Shown: piece by piece, positions 24,477 to 33,884 of the stretch
Layout: each line of letters begins with the position of its first letter
How positions within the stretch are numbered: position 1 is the first letter of the stretch
DNA from: JABCPE02 sp963516475
GTDB lineage: Bacteria; Bacteroidota; Bacteroidia; Flavobacteriales; Weeksellaceae
Length of the DNA stretch: 64,000 bases
Reading direction: 5' to 3'
Assembly (NCBI GenBank): GCA_963516475.1
Contig: CAUQBR010000009.1
Span: 7,118 to 71,117 of the forward strand
Notes under the pieces: model-generated
What the model saw: only the letters and a program-made list of their open reading frames with translations
What the model was told of the DNA's origin: nothing
The model's database searches: none
Made by a program: the position numbers and the translations under genes

Positions 24477-25241
24477 ATGAAGCTAAAATTTTTAGGAACA
24501 GGAACTTCCCAAGGCGTTCCGATAATCGGTTCTGATGATCCTGTCTGTTTGTCTTCTGACCCAAAAGACAAAAGGCTGCGAAGTTCTGCTCTGATAACCA
24601 CCGAGACAAATGGGAAAATATTGATAGACTGCGGGCCTGATTTCAGACAGCAGATGCTTACCAATGGAGAAAATAACATAGATGCAGTGCTTCTCACACA
24701 CGAGCATAATGACCATGTAATCGGACTGGATGACCTGCGTCCCATCATCTTCAAAAGACAAAAAAATATTCCTATCTATTGTCTGGAAAGGACTGCGGAA
24801 GAAATAAAACTGCGATTTCCCTATGCTTTTAGCGAGGTAAGATATCCTGGAGCTCCAAGTTTTGATATCCATCTGATAGGCAGCGATTTTACAATAGATG
24901 AAACCAAAATCACACCGATACATGTTTTTCACAATCAGCTGCCTATAATTGGATTTAAGGTAAAAAATTTAGCTTATATAACGGATGCGAGTTCTATCCC
25001 AAATTCAGAAATGGAAAAACTGCTAAATCTGGATTTCTTGATTATCAACTGTCTTAGAAAAGAGGAAAAACATCCTGCACACTTCATTTTGCCAGATGTT
25101 TTGGAATTGGTAAAAAAACTAAAACCAAAGAAAACCTACCTCACACACATCAGCCATAAAATAGGTTTTTATAAGCAGACAGAAGCCGAACTTCCTGATG
25201 ATGTTCATCTGGCGTATGATGGTTTAGAAATTAATTTCTAA
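24477..25241 (+). CDS. MBL-fold metallohydrolase, PhnP-like
   Basis: 254 aa. KFLGTGTSQGVP at the start and the di-metal motif LLTHEHNDHVIGLDD (HxHxDH) are typical of the PhnP / cyclic-phosphate phosphodiesterase branch. Later ligands are HVFHN, ITDAS and LTHISHKIGF. Probably hydrolyses a phosphodiester. No phosphonate genes are nearby, so the substrate is open. Confidence 0.9.
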   Translation: MKLKFLGTGTSQGVPIIGSDDPVCLSSDPKDKRLRSSALITTETNGKILIDCGPDFRQQMLTNGENNIDAVLLTHEHNDHVIGLDDLRPIIFKRQKNIPIYCLERTAEEIKLRFPYAFSEVRYPGAPSFDIHLIGSDFTIDETKITPIHVFHNQLPIIGFKVKNLAYITDASSIPNSEMEKLLNLDFLIINCLRKEEKHPAHFILPDVLELVKKLKPKKTYLTHISHKIGFYKQTEAELPDDVHLAYDGLEINF

Positions 25242-25257
25242 AATTATATTGATTTTT

Positions 25258-25288
25258 TTTGCTGTTATGAAAATAATGTCTATATTTG
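25258..25288 (+). promoter_or_regulatory. Promoter of tRNA-Leu
   Basis: TTTG (25258-25261), 19 bases, TATATTTG (25281-25288). Identical in layout to the tRNA-fMet promoter. Confidence 0.8.
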
Positions 25289-25308
25289 CACCCGTAAGAT
25301 TTGAGTAG

Positions 25309-25390
25309 GCCCAGATGGCGGAACTGGTAGACGCACTGGACTCAAAATCCAGCGCTGCAAGGCGTGCCGGTTCGATTCCGGCTCTGGGTA
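25309..25390 (+). tRNA. tRNA-Leu (anticodon CAA)
   Basis: An 82-base class II tRNA: acceptor GCCCAGA/TCTGGGT (G1-T72 wobble), anticodon stem CTGGA/TCCAG with loop CTCAAAA reading CAA, a variable arm, and T arm CCGGTTCGATTCCGG. Decodes UUG. CCA is not encoded. Confidence 0.95.
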
Positions 25391-25394
25391 CAAT

Positions 25395-25434
25395 AAAAGA
25401 GTTAAGTGTTTTATTAACATTTAACTCTTTTTAC
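25395..25434 (+). terminator. Terminator of tRNA-Leu
   Basis: AAAAGAGTTAAGTG (25395-25408) pairs with CATTTAACTCTTTT (25419-25432), one G-T pair included. Confidence 0.8.
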
Positions 25435-25481
25435 TTTTAGATAATATCATTTCTATTCAATTAATATCATTTCACAATAAA

Positions 25482-27161
25482 ATGAAGAAATCCATAACTC
25501 TACTTTTTGTCCATTTACTTTTGATTTATCAGCCTTTATTTTCCCAATCCAAAATGAATATCTATGAAATTGGGAAGGGAGAAATACTTTCAAAACCATA
25601 TGTAAATATCACATACCTTTATGATGATTTATTGTCTGCTGTCCCATTTACAGATGGTGTAGAAAATTATGATTGGAGTAACCTTACGGGGGTTATTGAC
25701 TTCAATGAAAATGTAATAGTACCTTTCAAATATCGTAATATCAGGCTATTGAAAGACTACTATATATCTGATGAACAGTCTACTCGTAAAATAGTTGCCG
25801 TTAGTACAGGAACTTTACCTACTCTATATCAGCTGACAAAGACTAAATTTAAACAGCTAGCACCTTTTGAAGGTGTCAACTTTTATAACATACCTATCAA
25901 TGATGACATTGTATTTACAGCTGAAAACTTTCTTTTTACAAATCATATCTTCAACCTGAACACCAAAGAACACATTGCGGTAAAGTTTGAATTAGATTTT
26001 GCCCTAAACAAAAATTTATTAACATTCTATTCAAAGCGTAAAAAGGGAATTATGAACCTTAAAGGACAAGTGGTAGTGCCTGCCGACTACTATGGAATAT
26101 ATCGTTTAAGTGATTCTTTTATCGAGATAAAAAAAGGTGAAAGGGGGGATAGTATTGGTGTACTTGATAAGAATGCTAATGTTGTGATACCACCAATATT
26201 CAGTACGGTAACAAAAGGATACAACAGATTCTTCGTGAGAGCCTTTAATCATAAAACTCCATTAAAACTATCAGATGAAGTAATAAAGCGGGTAAGTAAC
26301 TGGTCACTTAAATGGAATAACTCAAAAGAGAAAATGTACTCTCTTAACAAAAAACAAATACAACAGCTTGGTTTGGTAGGGGCTTTTGATTTTAAGGGAA
26401 ATCTTGTAATTCCTTTTGACTATGATTATTTAGAAAAAGGTATTGGATCAGAAATCATAGCAAGTAAAAATGAACAGATAGGCATCATTACCGAAAACGG
26501 TAAAGAAGTAATGGGTTTTAAATACAAAAAAATTTCAGCAGCGTTCAATAACTTATATATTGCCAATCTGAACGGCAAATACGGATTGTTTAGCAGCAAA
26601 GGAAAGCAGCTTCTTAGTTGTATTTATGATGATATTTTTGCTATTAGTTCGAACAAAGCATTAGTCTTAAAACAAGGAAAATGGTTCTTGTTTGACAGCA
26701 AAACATCTAAAATGACAAATACAAAATTTACAGGGGCAGACAAATTAGGTTATATAAATAGGGTGTCTATTCCTTTCCCTTTCTTCAGAGATAAGAAACC
26801 TTATGCAGATACCTACTTTTTGCTTATAAGAAATGGGAAGTATGGAGTGATTGATCATCAGCTGAATGTTCTTATTCCTCCAACACATGATGAAGAACCA
26901 ATATTTTATGTTGATAAACACTTTACTTTTGGTAATATTTACTCGGATGAAGAGACTTTTTTATATACTAGAAAAGGGGTTCCTATGAAAGGGATGAAAG
27001 CCATTTTTTATACACATGATTCTTCAAGATTACCTAATACCATTATATGTAAAAAAGGAGAGAAATATGGCGTCATTGATATGGATGGGAAAGAGCTTAT
27101 CCCTTTCGTATATTCATTTATCCAGAACATAGATGAGAAGAGGTTTATTGTAACTTATTAA
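25482..27161 (+). CDS. Exported WG-repeat protein
   Basis: 559 aa with a signal peptide (LLFVHLLLIYQPLFSQS). The mature protein is built from about eight to ten WG-type repeats, each with G-x-x-G-[VIL]-x-[DN]-x-G-x-x-[VIL]-[IV]-P, for example YGVIDHQLNVLIPP, GLVGAFDFKGNLVIPFDYDY and YGVIDMDGKELIPFVYSF. Such proteins are surface or periplasmic and their binding partners are unknown. It is monocistronic between tRNA-Leu and a terminator. Confidence 0.92.
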   Translation: MKKSITLLFVHLLLIYQPLFSQSKMNIYEIGKGEILSKPYVNITYLYDDLLSAVPFTDGVENYDWSNLTGVIDFNENVIVPFKYRNIRLLKDYYISDEQSTRKIVAVSTGTLPTLYQLTKTKFKQLAPFEGVNFYNIPINDDIVFTAENFLFTNHIFNLNTKEHIAVKFELDFALNKNLLTFYSKRKKGIMNLKGQVVVPADYYGIYRLSDSFIEIKKGERGDSIGVLDKNANVVIPPIFSTVTKGYNRFFVRAFNHKTPLKLSDEVIKRVSNWSLKWNNSKEKMYSLNKKQIQQLGLVGAFDFKGNLVIPFDYDYLEKGIGSEIIASKNEQIGIITENGKEVMGFKYKKISAAFNNLYIANLNGKYGLFSSKGKQLLSCIYDDIFAISSNKALVLKQGKWFLFDSKTSKMTNTKFTGADKLGYINRVSIPFPFFRDKKPYADTYFLLIRNGKYGVIDHQLNVLIPPTHDEEPIFYVDKHFTFGNIYSDEETFLYTRKGVPMKGMKAIFYTHDSSRLPNTIICKKGEKYGVIDMDGKELIPFVYSFIQNIDEKRFIVTY

Positions 27162-27174
27162 ATTAATTTACATA

Positions 27175-27215
27175 AAAATAGAGGGAACTATGATAAAACA
27201 GTTCCCTCTATTTCG
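27175..27215 (+). terminator. Terminator after the WG-repeat gene
   Basis: A 14-bp perfect stem, AAATAGAGGGAACT (27176-27189) with AGTTCCCTCTATTT (27200-27213). The T-run is short, so strength may differ by direction. Confidence 0.75.
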
Positions 27216-27310
27216 TTATATTCTTGGATTTCTTAATTCAAGATATCATTTTTCAATTTCTACTTAAATAATCAAATTATAGAACAAAATATATTTATGA
27301 TTTTATTCCG

Positions 27311-27814
27311 TTACTCATCATAAGAATTTGGGTAATCTGTTTTCAGTTCATCTATTGATGCCAATACTTTTTTAGAGAGAGATTCTTGATAGTTTTCTAA
27401 TTTGTCAGCAATTTCAGGATTTGATACCGCTAAAATTTTAGCTGCCAAAATTCCTGCATTCATGGCTCCGTTTAGCGCCACCGTAGCAACAGGAATTCCA
27501 GAAGGCATCTGCAAAATGGACAAAACACTATCCCAGCCATCTATGGAATTACTTGACAAAATAGGCACGCCTATCACTGGCAAGGTGGTACAGCTCGCCA
27601 CCATCCCAGGCAAATGGGCAGCTCCTCCTGCTCCTGCTATGATTACACTGATTCCTCTTTTTTTAGCTGTTTTCGCATAGTCCAGCATTCGTTCTGGTGT
27701 TCTGTGTGCAGAAACTATGGTAACCTCGTAGGGAACTCCCAATGATTGTAAAAAATCTACTGCCTGATGCATAATCGGGAAATCACTTTTGCTTCCCATA
27801 ATAATTCCTACCAT
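27311..27814 (-). CDS. purE: N5-carboxyaminoimidazole ribonucleotide mutase
   Basis: Converts N5-CAIR to CAIR in purine synthesis, paired with PurK. 167 aa with IIMGSKSDFPIMHQA (phosphate site), SAHRTPERM and GAGGAAHLPGM, the class I PurE signatures. Unusually, purK lies 1 kb away with a transporter gene on the other strand in between. Confidence 0.96.
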   Translation of the reverse strand: MVGIIMGSKSDFPIMHQAVDFLQSLGVPYEVTIVSAHRTPERMLDYAKTAKKRGISVIIAGAGGAAHLPGMVASCTTLPVIGVPILSSNSIDGWDSVLSILQMPSGIPVATVALNGAMNAGILAAKILAVSNPEIADKLENYQESLSKKVLASIDELKTDYPNSYDE

Positions 27815-27873
27815 ATTTTGATTGATTTTAAAATAAATTTAATTAACTTTACAAACGAAAAATTTAAACATTC

Positions 27874-27881
27874 CAAAGATA
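27874..27881 (-). promoter_or_regulatory. -7 box of purE
   Basis: TATCTTTG on the minus strand, 59 bases before the purE ATG. No purine operator was recognised. Confidence 0.45.
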
Positions 27882-27920
27882 AAAAATTAACCTTTAAAAC
27901 GAAAAACTAATTTTCCTGAG

Positions 27921-28823
27921 ATGAAAAACATGAAACTCACATTCGCTATTTTGGCTATTGCTATCATCTGGGGGACTTCGTTTTTAGGTATTAGACTTGC
28001 TGTGGAGACTATTCCTCCGCTGTATGTAGCGGGTATTCGGCATGTGCTGTCGGCTATTATTTTGGGTGTTTATTTATCCTTTGCAGGAAAACTAAAATGG
28101 ATAGGCTGGGAAAATCTAAAAGTCCAGTTGATACTTTCCACTTGTATTCTTATCATAACCAATGGACTTACCACGATTGCCGAAGAGCATGTTTCCAGCA
28201 GTTTGGCATCTCTGATTAGTTCTTGTTCGCCTATTTTGATATTTATCGGCAGCGTTTTGTTTAGAATGCAGCAGTTTACATTAAAATCTGTTCTAGGGAT
28301 TTTACTAGGATTTTCTGGAATTATCTTGATTTTCTGGGATGGACTGGCTGATTTGGCCAACCCTGATTACCGCAAAGGAATGATTTACCTATTCCTTGCT
28401 ATTGCTGGAAATGCTACGGGAGCCCTTTACATCAAAAAAACAAACTATAAAAGCTCTAATATTTTATTAAGCCTTTTTTATCAATTTATTTTTGCGGGAG
28501 TAGTGCAGATTATCAGTGCTTTAGTTCTGGGTGAAGAATTTGCACCAGAAACATGGAGTCTGAAAAGCCTCATTGCGATGTTCTCACTTACGATTTTCGC
28601 TTCCATTATCGCTTATTTAGCGTATATCTATGCACTGAGCCAAATTTCCGCTGTCAAAGTTTCCATGATTTCTTATGTAAACACCATCATTGCAATCTTT
28701 TTAGGATGGCTGATAGCTGATGAGCCTGTAGATTCTAATTTCGTTATCGCAGCGTTTTTGATTATTTTAGGAATATTTATAACGAATTATCATCCAGATA
28801 TGTTTAAAACTAAAAAGCATTAG
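27921..28823 (+). CDS. EamA/DMT-superfamily transporter
   Basis: 300 aa, ten membrane segments in two EamA repeats. Repeat 1 begins FAILAIAIIWGTSFLGIRLAV and repeat 2 GMIYLFLAIAGNATGALYIKK, with the typical ends SSCSPILIFIGSVLF and SYVNTIIAIFLGWLIADEP. Exports small metabolites in other species. The substrate is unknown here. Confidence 0.92.
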   Translation: MKNMKLTFAILAIAIIWGTSFLGIRLAVETIPPLYVAGIRHVLSAIILGVYLSFAGKLKWIGWENLKVQLILSTCILIITNGLTTIAEEHVSSSLASLISSCSPILIFIGSVLFRMQQFTLKSVLGILLGFSGIILIFWDGLADLANPDYRKGMIYLFLAIAGNATGALYIKKTNYKSSNILLSLFYQFIFAGVVQIISALVLGEEFAPETWSLKSLIAMFSLTIFASIIAYLAYIYALSQISAVKVSMISYVNTIIAIFLGWLIADEPVDSNFVIAAFLIILGIFITNYHPDMFKTKKH

Positions 28824-28843
28824 AAAATTCTAATGCTTTTTTG
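28812..28843. terminator. Bidirectional terminator between the EamA gene and purK
   Basis: AAAAAGCATTAGAA (28812-28825) mirrors TTCTAATGCTTTTTT (28828-28842). It serves both convergent genes and overlaps the last codons of purK. Confidence 0.8.
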
Positions 28844-29945
28844 ATATCACTCTAATCATTGATTTTATCGTGGTGAGTTTTTCTAACAGCTCTTCCCTAC
28901 TATCCGCCAAGATGTTAATATGTCCCATTTTACGCCCTGGTTTGGTCTCGGTTTTTCCATATAGATGAACATAGGTTTTGGGCAGTTTTAAAACATCTTC
29001 TAAGCCTTCATAATAGGCTTTCCCTTGGTAGCCTTCCTCTCCTACGAGGTTAAACATTCCGCTGTATTTATCGGCATCTGTATCTGCTAGTGGAAGATTT
29101 TTTACCACGCGGTACATCTGCTCGAATTGGGAATTACTGTTTCCTTCCTGCGTGAGATGTCCGCTGTTGTGCAGTCTTGGCGCTGTTTCATTGACCCAGA
29201 CTTTTCCATTTTTATCCAAAAATAATTCTATTGCAAAAAGCCCAGATAAAGCCATCGCTTGGATGAATTTTCTGACAATTTCATCAATTTGAGTTTGGAT
29301 TTCATCAGAAATTTCACTTGGACAAATATTAAAATCCAATAGGTTTAATCTCGGATTGGCAACCATCTCCGTGACAGGAAAAACTTTGACTTCTCCCCTA
29401 TCATTTTTAGCCACAATCACAGAAAGTTCTTTTTCTATATCCACCAAAGCTTCCAAAACAGATGGCGCATTCCAGAGGTTTTCCAGCTCCTTTTCGCTGC
29501 GAATTACCTGAACGCCTTTTCCATCATAGCCGCCAGTATTTAGTTTTTGAACAAAAGGCAAAGGAAAATTTACTTCCGATTTATTTTGAATAACCTGAAA
29601 ATCAGGACTTGGGATTTCGTTTTTTTGATAAAATTCTTTCTGCAGTATTTTCTGCTGAATGATTTTGACAGCATTGGGACTTGGGATGATTTTTATTCCT
29701 TGTTTCTGTAAATCTTCCAGCGCTTGGACATTCACATGCTCTATCTCTATTGTAAGAACATCTTTATCCTTCCCAAAATCTATAACAGTCTGATAATCAT
29801 TAAAGTCACCTTTTGTAAAGTATGATATCCCTGCGCATGGGCAGTCAGAACTTGGGTCTAGTGTATAGAATTCATCATCGTACTTCAAAGCCTCTTGTAT
29901 AAGCATCCTGCCGAGCTGTCCGCCTCCTAATATTCCTATTTTCAT
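28830..29945 (-). CDS. purK: N5-carboxyaminoimidazole ribonucleotide synthase
   Basis: ATP-grasp ligase that carboxylates AIR. 371 aa. GILGGGQLGRML at the N-terminus, KLNTGGYDGKGV for the ATP loop, and WVNETAPRLHNSGHLT for metal and substrate binding. It is the last gene of the mvaD-(membrane protein)-purK run, with 11-base gaps. Confidence 0.96.
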   Translation of the reverse strand: MKIGILGGGQLGRMLIQEALKYDDEFYTLDPSSDCPCAGISYFTKGDFNDYQTVIDFGKDKDVLTIEIEHVNVQALEDLQKQGIKIIPSPNAVKIIQQKILQKEFYQKNEIPSPDFQVIQNKSEVNFPLPFVQKLNTGGYDGKGVQVIRSEKELENLWNAPSVLEALVDIEKELSVIVAKNDRGEVKVFPVTEMVANPRLNLLDFNICPSEISDEIQTQIDEIVRKFIQAMALSGLFAIELFLDKNGKVWVNETAPRLHNSGHLTQEGNSNSQFEQMYRVVKNLPLADTDADKYSGMFNLVGEEGYQGKAYYEGLEDVLKLPKTYVHLYGKTETKPGRKMGHINILADSREELLEKLTTIKSMIRVISKKH

Positions 29946-29956
29946 GGGTTAAATGA

Positions 29957-30877
29957 TTAGTTTTGTTTATAATTTTTATTTAAAAATTCTTTTTTCAGAA
30001 GTTCTCTATAAATTTTCCTGAATTTCTTTTGCAATTTTTTGTTGTTTGTATTTTGTTCCTCTAATACGACTGATTTCAGGATTATTTTTACTTTTGATTT
30101 ACTTAATTCTTCCAGCTCAAATCTTATATCTTTCAGTGTTTCATCTCCTATTTTTAAGCTGTCTATGATGTAATAATCACAAAATTGTATTTTTCTTTCC
30201 AGCTCCTTTTTTAGGATTTCTTTATCTACTTCCAGCGTTTTTAGGTCAGTTCCGTTCATGATCAAACTTTCACTGCTTATGTTATTTCTTCTAATAATCA
30301 TCAGCGTATCTTTTTTGAACAAAATATTCCTATTTTTCAGCTCATCCAGAGCCTCTGCTTTGCTTTTTTGCATTTTAAAAGAATAATCGTTGAACAACAC
30401 TATCCCATCTGAACCATATCTATAGTATGGCGGCGGAGAAGTAGCCATCATCACAAAAACAGAGGGAACAAGCACCAGTGCAGGACTTATTTTTCTTATT
30501 TTTAAAGGTTGAAGCAGAGCATCATACTTCATCAAAAGAAAAGGAATTACCAAAAATACAAAAGCTATGAAATCCGTATAATCCACCACACGAGCCACAG
30601 CAATGGGCGAAATCTGATTGTAAAAATCAATAAATCCATCTGAAAATGGAGACTTCCAAAATATGAACAAAACAAAACTAACGAAAACGGAAAAAGTTCT
30701 TAATTTTGGGAAAATATACGCCAAAAACAATGGAAAAATAATCATTCCCAAAAAATCTGAAAATTTACCTGTGAACCAATTATGAAAATGTAACTTCAAA
30801 AAATGGTCATTGATAAACAACAAAATTATGCTCACTACAAAAACATAATTCAGCAGTAAAAACTTATTCCTTTTCAT
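29957..30877 (-). CDS. Membrane protein with charged C-terminal domain, unknown
   Basis: 306 aa. About five membrane segments in the first 160 residues (LLFINDHFLK, then HNWFTGKFSDFLGMIIFPLFL, and so on), including the HNWFTGKFSDFLG motif seen in a family of flavobacterial inner-membrane proteins. The second half is Lys/Glu-rich and soluble. It sits between mvaD and purK with 11-base gaps on each side, so it is cotranscribed, but no functional link is known. Confidence 0.8.
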   Translation of the reverse strand: MKRNKFLLLNYVFVVSIILLFINDHFLKLHFHNWFTGKFSDFLGMIIFPLFLAYIFPKLRTFSVFVSFVLFIFWKSPFSDGFIDFYNQISPIAVARVVDYTDFIAFVFLVIPFLLMKYDALLQPLKIRKISPALVLVPSVFVMMATSPPPYYRYGSDGIVLFNDYSFKMQKSKAEALDELKNRNILFKKDTLMIIRRNNISSESLIMNGTDLKTLEVDKEILKKELERKIQFCDYYIIDSLKIGDETLKDIRFELEELSKSKVKIILKSVVLEEQNTNNKKLQKKFRKIYRELLKKEFLNKNYKQN

Positions 30878-30888
30878 ATTATTTTGGA

Positions 30889-31935
30889 TTAAAACTTCAT
30901 GAAATCCCTTACAATTCCGCCATTCTGCGTGTATTGTAAGAGTTCTGTCTCTATGAAATTAGAAATTTCAGCTTTCTTTTCGCTTGGAAAAAGTAGATGT
31001 ACATTCGCACCTGCATCCAAAGTGAAAAAAAGAGGCAGATTAGTCTCCTTTCTAAATTCCCAAACTTTATTGATAACCTGCAAAGTCCCTGTCTGCATCA
31101 GAATAAAAGCAGGGTCGCTCATCATCATCATCGCATGAAGTGTAAGAGCCTCATGCTCCACCAATTTCATAAAAGCTTGTAAATCACCTGATTTCAATAT
31201 CTCTTTCATTGGAACAAAGTTTTCTCTCGCTTCCTGAAAACGGCGTTCTGCATAGGGATTGGTGTTCATCAGCCCATGTCCCACGGTGGAACTTACAGAC
31301 TTTTGCCCTTCATGAATCAGCAGAACATAATCATTAAAATCCCTAAATATCGGATGAATTTTCTCGTCAGGATATTTCACAGCATACAGGTCAGAACTTC
31401 CCTCCACTTCATTCACCTCGCCCCAGACTACCAGCCCGTCATAAACGCTTCGGCAGGCACTTCCGCTCCCCAGACGAGCCAAAAATGAGGCTTTTTTGAC
31501 ATCAAAAAAATCTTTCCCAGAAAACGCTTTATCCATCTCCATAAGACATTTAGCTATAGCTCCAAAGCCCGATGCAGAACTGGCAATTCCAGAGCTATGC
31601 GGGAAAGTATTTTCGGTCTCAATGACAAAACTTCCCTGCAAAATCCAAGGAAGATATTTCTCTATGTTTCGGAAATATTTTTCTATTTTCTCTGAAAATT
31701 TGGTTTCCTCTTTCCCTGCTAAAAAAGTTTTGACTGAAAATTTTTCACCTGATCTAAAAATCATTTTAGTCTCTGTTTTACAATTACTAAGCGTAAAACT
31801 GATGCTGGGATTTGCTGGAATCTGCCCTTCATATTTTCCCCAATATTTGATAAGGGCAATATTACTGGGACAACTCGAAAAAACCTCTATATCTTTCGTT
31901 AAAAATTCTTTATTTCCTAAAAACTGCTGTGGCAT
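30889..31935 (-). CDS. mvaD: Diphosphomevalonate decarboxylase
   Basis: Last step of the mevalonate route to isopentenyl diphosphate, which Flavobacteriia use in place of the MEP pathway. 348 aa from ATG 31935. GHMP-kinase fold: CPSNIALIKYWGK, PHSSGIASSASGFGAI (ATP loop) and the C-terminal FTLDAGANVHLLFP. An upstream in-frame ATG at 31992 is rejected because the -7 box at 31955-31962 lies between the two. Confidence 0.92.
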   Translation of the reverse strand: MPQQFLGNKEFLTKDIEVFSSCPSNIALIKYWGKYEGQIPANPSISFTLSNCKTETKMIFRSGEKFSVKTFLAGKEETKFSEKIEKYFRNIEKYLPWILQGSFVIETENTFPHSSGIASSASGFGAIAKCLMEMDKAFSGKDFFDVKKASFLARLGSGSACRSVYDGLVVWGEVNEVEGSSDLYAVKYPDEKIHPIFRDFNDYVLLIHEGQKSVSSTVGHGLMNTNPYAERRFQEARENFVPMKEILKSGDLQAFMKLVEHEALTLHAMMMMSDPAFILMQTGTLQVINKVWEFRKETNLPLFFTLDAGANVHLLFPSEKKAEISNFIETELLQYTQNGGIVRDFMKF

Positions 31936-31954
31936 TATGATATATTTTACCTCA

Positions 31955-31962
31955 CAAAGGTA
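31955..31962 (-). promoter_or_regulatory. -7 box of the mvaD operon
   Basis: TACCTTTG on the minus strand, 20 bases before the ATG at 31935. It fixes the mvaD start. Confidence 0.55.
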
Positions 31963-31975
31963 GTAATTTAGATGA

Positions 31976-32012
31976 AAAAATCCCCTTTCCATTGAGCAGG
32001 AAAAGAGATTTT
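31976..32012 (-). terminator. Probable terminator of the aminopeptidase gene
   Basis: An imperfect stem, AAAATCCCCTTTCC with GGAAAAGAGATTTTT, just after the stop at 32017, with T residues on the minus strand. Confidence 0.55.
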
Positions 32013-32016
32013 TATT

Positions 32017-33789
32017 TTATATTGGTTTTACTAATTCTAAGAACCATTCTTTGACCTCACCTGACAAGTGCGGAGCCAATTTCTCCTCGCAGGTCTTGTG
32101 GTAGGCGTTCAGCCATTCTTTTTCTGGTTCGGTAAGCAGTTCCGCATCTATCACATCTTTGAAAAACGGACAAAGTGTAAGGGTTTCAAAACCATAGAAA
32201 GTACCGTATTCTGTGGTTCTTAGTTTCTTCACTGCTACTAAATTCTCATGACGGATGCCATATTGATTTTCAACATAAAACCCTGGCTCGTTGGAACATA
32301 CCATCCCTGCTAAAAGCTCCTGTGGATTCATATCTTTTCGTATATTCTGAGGGCCTTCATGCACATTCATGAAACTTCCCACACCGTGCCCTGTTCCGTG
32401 TGCATAGTCTTTGCCTTCTTTCCAAAGCGGAAGACGAGCGATAGCATCCAGCTGAACACCTCTTGTACCTTTTGGGAACTGAGCCAAAGAAAGGTTAATC
32501 ATCCCTTTCAGAACCAAAGTGCAGTCTTTTACAAACTCCGCCGATACTTTACCCAAAGCCAATGTTCTGGTAATGTCGGTAGTTCCCTCTAAATACTGTC
32601 CGCCAGAATCTACAAGAACGCTTCCCTCGTTGGTAACTTCCTTACTTCCTTCGCTTTTCGCGGAATAATGCACGATTGCGCCATTTCCTTTATAACCGAT
32701 GATGCTGCCGAAACTTTCGCCCACGAAATTTTCGCCCTCAGCACGGAAATCTCTCAGTTTTTTCCCAATGGAATATTCTGTCATAGGCTCTTTTCCTACA
32801 TTGTTTTTCAGCCAATGGAGGAATCTCACCATCGCTACACCATCACGAACCATCACCGTACGGAAACCTTCCAATTCGGTTTCGTTTTTAATGGCTTTCA
32901 TCAGATTGCCAGGAACGGCAAACAGAATGAAAGTATTTTTATCCTTTAAAGCATTAAAAACCGCTTGGTTACAGTTTGGTGAAATTAAAACTTTTTCATT
33001 TTTTAATTGACCTAAATAAGAGAAAAATTCATCGTAAGGAACTATGCTTACTTCGGCCTCTTGCATTTGTTTTTTGGCTTCATCATTGAGTTTTTCTACA
33101 TCTACAAAGAGCGTAGCCTCCCCATCCTCTGTTACGAGGATATAACCAAGAAATACAGGGTTACAGTCCACATCGCTTCCTCGTAAATTTAGTGTCCAAG
33201 CCACATCATCAAGACTTGAAATAACATGCAATGAAGCACCATTTTCCTGCATTTTCGCACGGATGGCGTTTAGTTTTTCTACGACAGACTGACCTGCCCA
33301 TTTCAGAGGATGAACAAAGATTTCATGTTTAGAAGGTTCGCCTCTATTTGTCCAAATATCCTTTAATAAAGCTTCATTGACAAGTTGTATTTTTCTTGCA
33401 GACAATTTTTGCTCAAGACTTTCCCAGTTTAGATGAGATGTTGCCAGAGCATTTACGGCTACTTTTCCATTTTCAGGCGTTTGAGAGATTATCCAGTCTA
33501 TGTAGTTCGGAGTGCCCTCCATACCGTCTTTCATCAGTTCTATTCCTGTGTTTTCCAGCTCCTTTGCTGCCTGAACGAAATATCTTCCATCTGTCCAGAG
33601 AGCCGCTTTTTCATTAGTTACCACCAAAAAACCAGCAGAACCTGTAAAGCCTGAAAGCCAAGTGCGTTCCTGCCATTCTTCAGGTAGATATTCACTCATA
33701 TGTGGGTCTGCAGAGTAGACAATAAATGCATTGATACCTTTCTCCTGCATCTTCTGACGAAGTTTTGAAATTTTCTCTATTGTAGTCAT
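32017..33789 (-). CDS. Xaa-Pro aminopeptidase (aminopeptidase P, long form)
   Basis: Removes an N-terminal residue preceding proline. 590 aa, three-domain form: two creatinase-like N domains, then the pita-bread metal domain. Metal ligands are visible in LVDSGGQYLEGTTDITRT (two Asp), HGTGHGVGSFMNVHEGP (His), CSNEPGFY and RHENLVAV (two Glu). Cytoplasmic, with no signal peptide. Confidence 0.94.
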   Translation of the reverse strand: MTTIEKISKLRQKMQEKGINAFIVYSADPHMSEYLPEEWQERTWLSGFTGSAGFLVVTNEKAALWTDGRYFVQAAKELENTGIELMKDGMEGTPNYIDWIISQTPENGKVAVNALATSHLNWESLEQKLSARKIQLVNEALLKDIWTNRGEPSKHEIFVHPLKWAGQSVVEKLNAIRAKMQENGASLHVISSLDDVAWTLNLRGSDVDCNPVFLGYILVTEDGEATLFVDVEKLNDEAKKQMQEAEVSIVPYDEFFSYLGQLKNEKVLISPNCNQAVFNALKDKNTFILFAVPGNLMKAIKNETELEGFRTVMVRDGVAMVRFLHWLKNNVGKEPMTEYSIGKKLRDFRAEGENFVGESFGSIIGYKGNGAIVHYSAKSEGSKEVTNEGSVLVDSGGQYLEGTTDITRTLALGKVSAEFVKDCTLVLKGMINLSLAQFPKGTRGVQLDAIARLPLWKEGKDYAHGTGHGVGSFMNVHEGPQNIRKDMNPQELLAGMVCSNEPGFYVENQYGIRHENLVAVKKLRTTEYGTFYGFETLTLCPFFKDVIDAELLTEPEKEWLNAYHKTCEEKLAPHLSGEVKEWFLELVKPI

Positions 33790-33839
33790 TTTATTTTTTT
33801 ATTAAGAAAGCCAATTTACAAAATATTTATATTAAAAAA

Positions 33840-33878
33840 TAAAAAAATTACTCAGAAAGTTTTTCCAAGTAATTTTTC
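33840..33878 (-). terminator. Terminator of ppa
   Basis: AAAAATTACT (33843-33852) pairs with AGTAATTTTT (33868-33877), with a T-run on the minus strand. Confidence 0.6.
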
Positions 33879-33884
33879 ATTATT

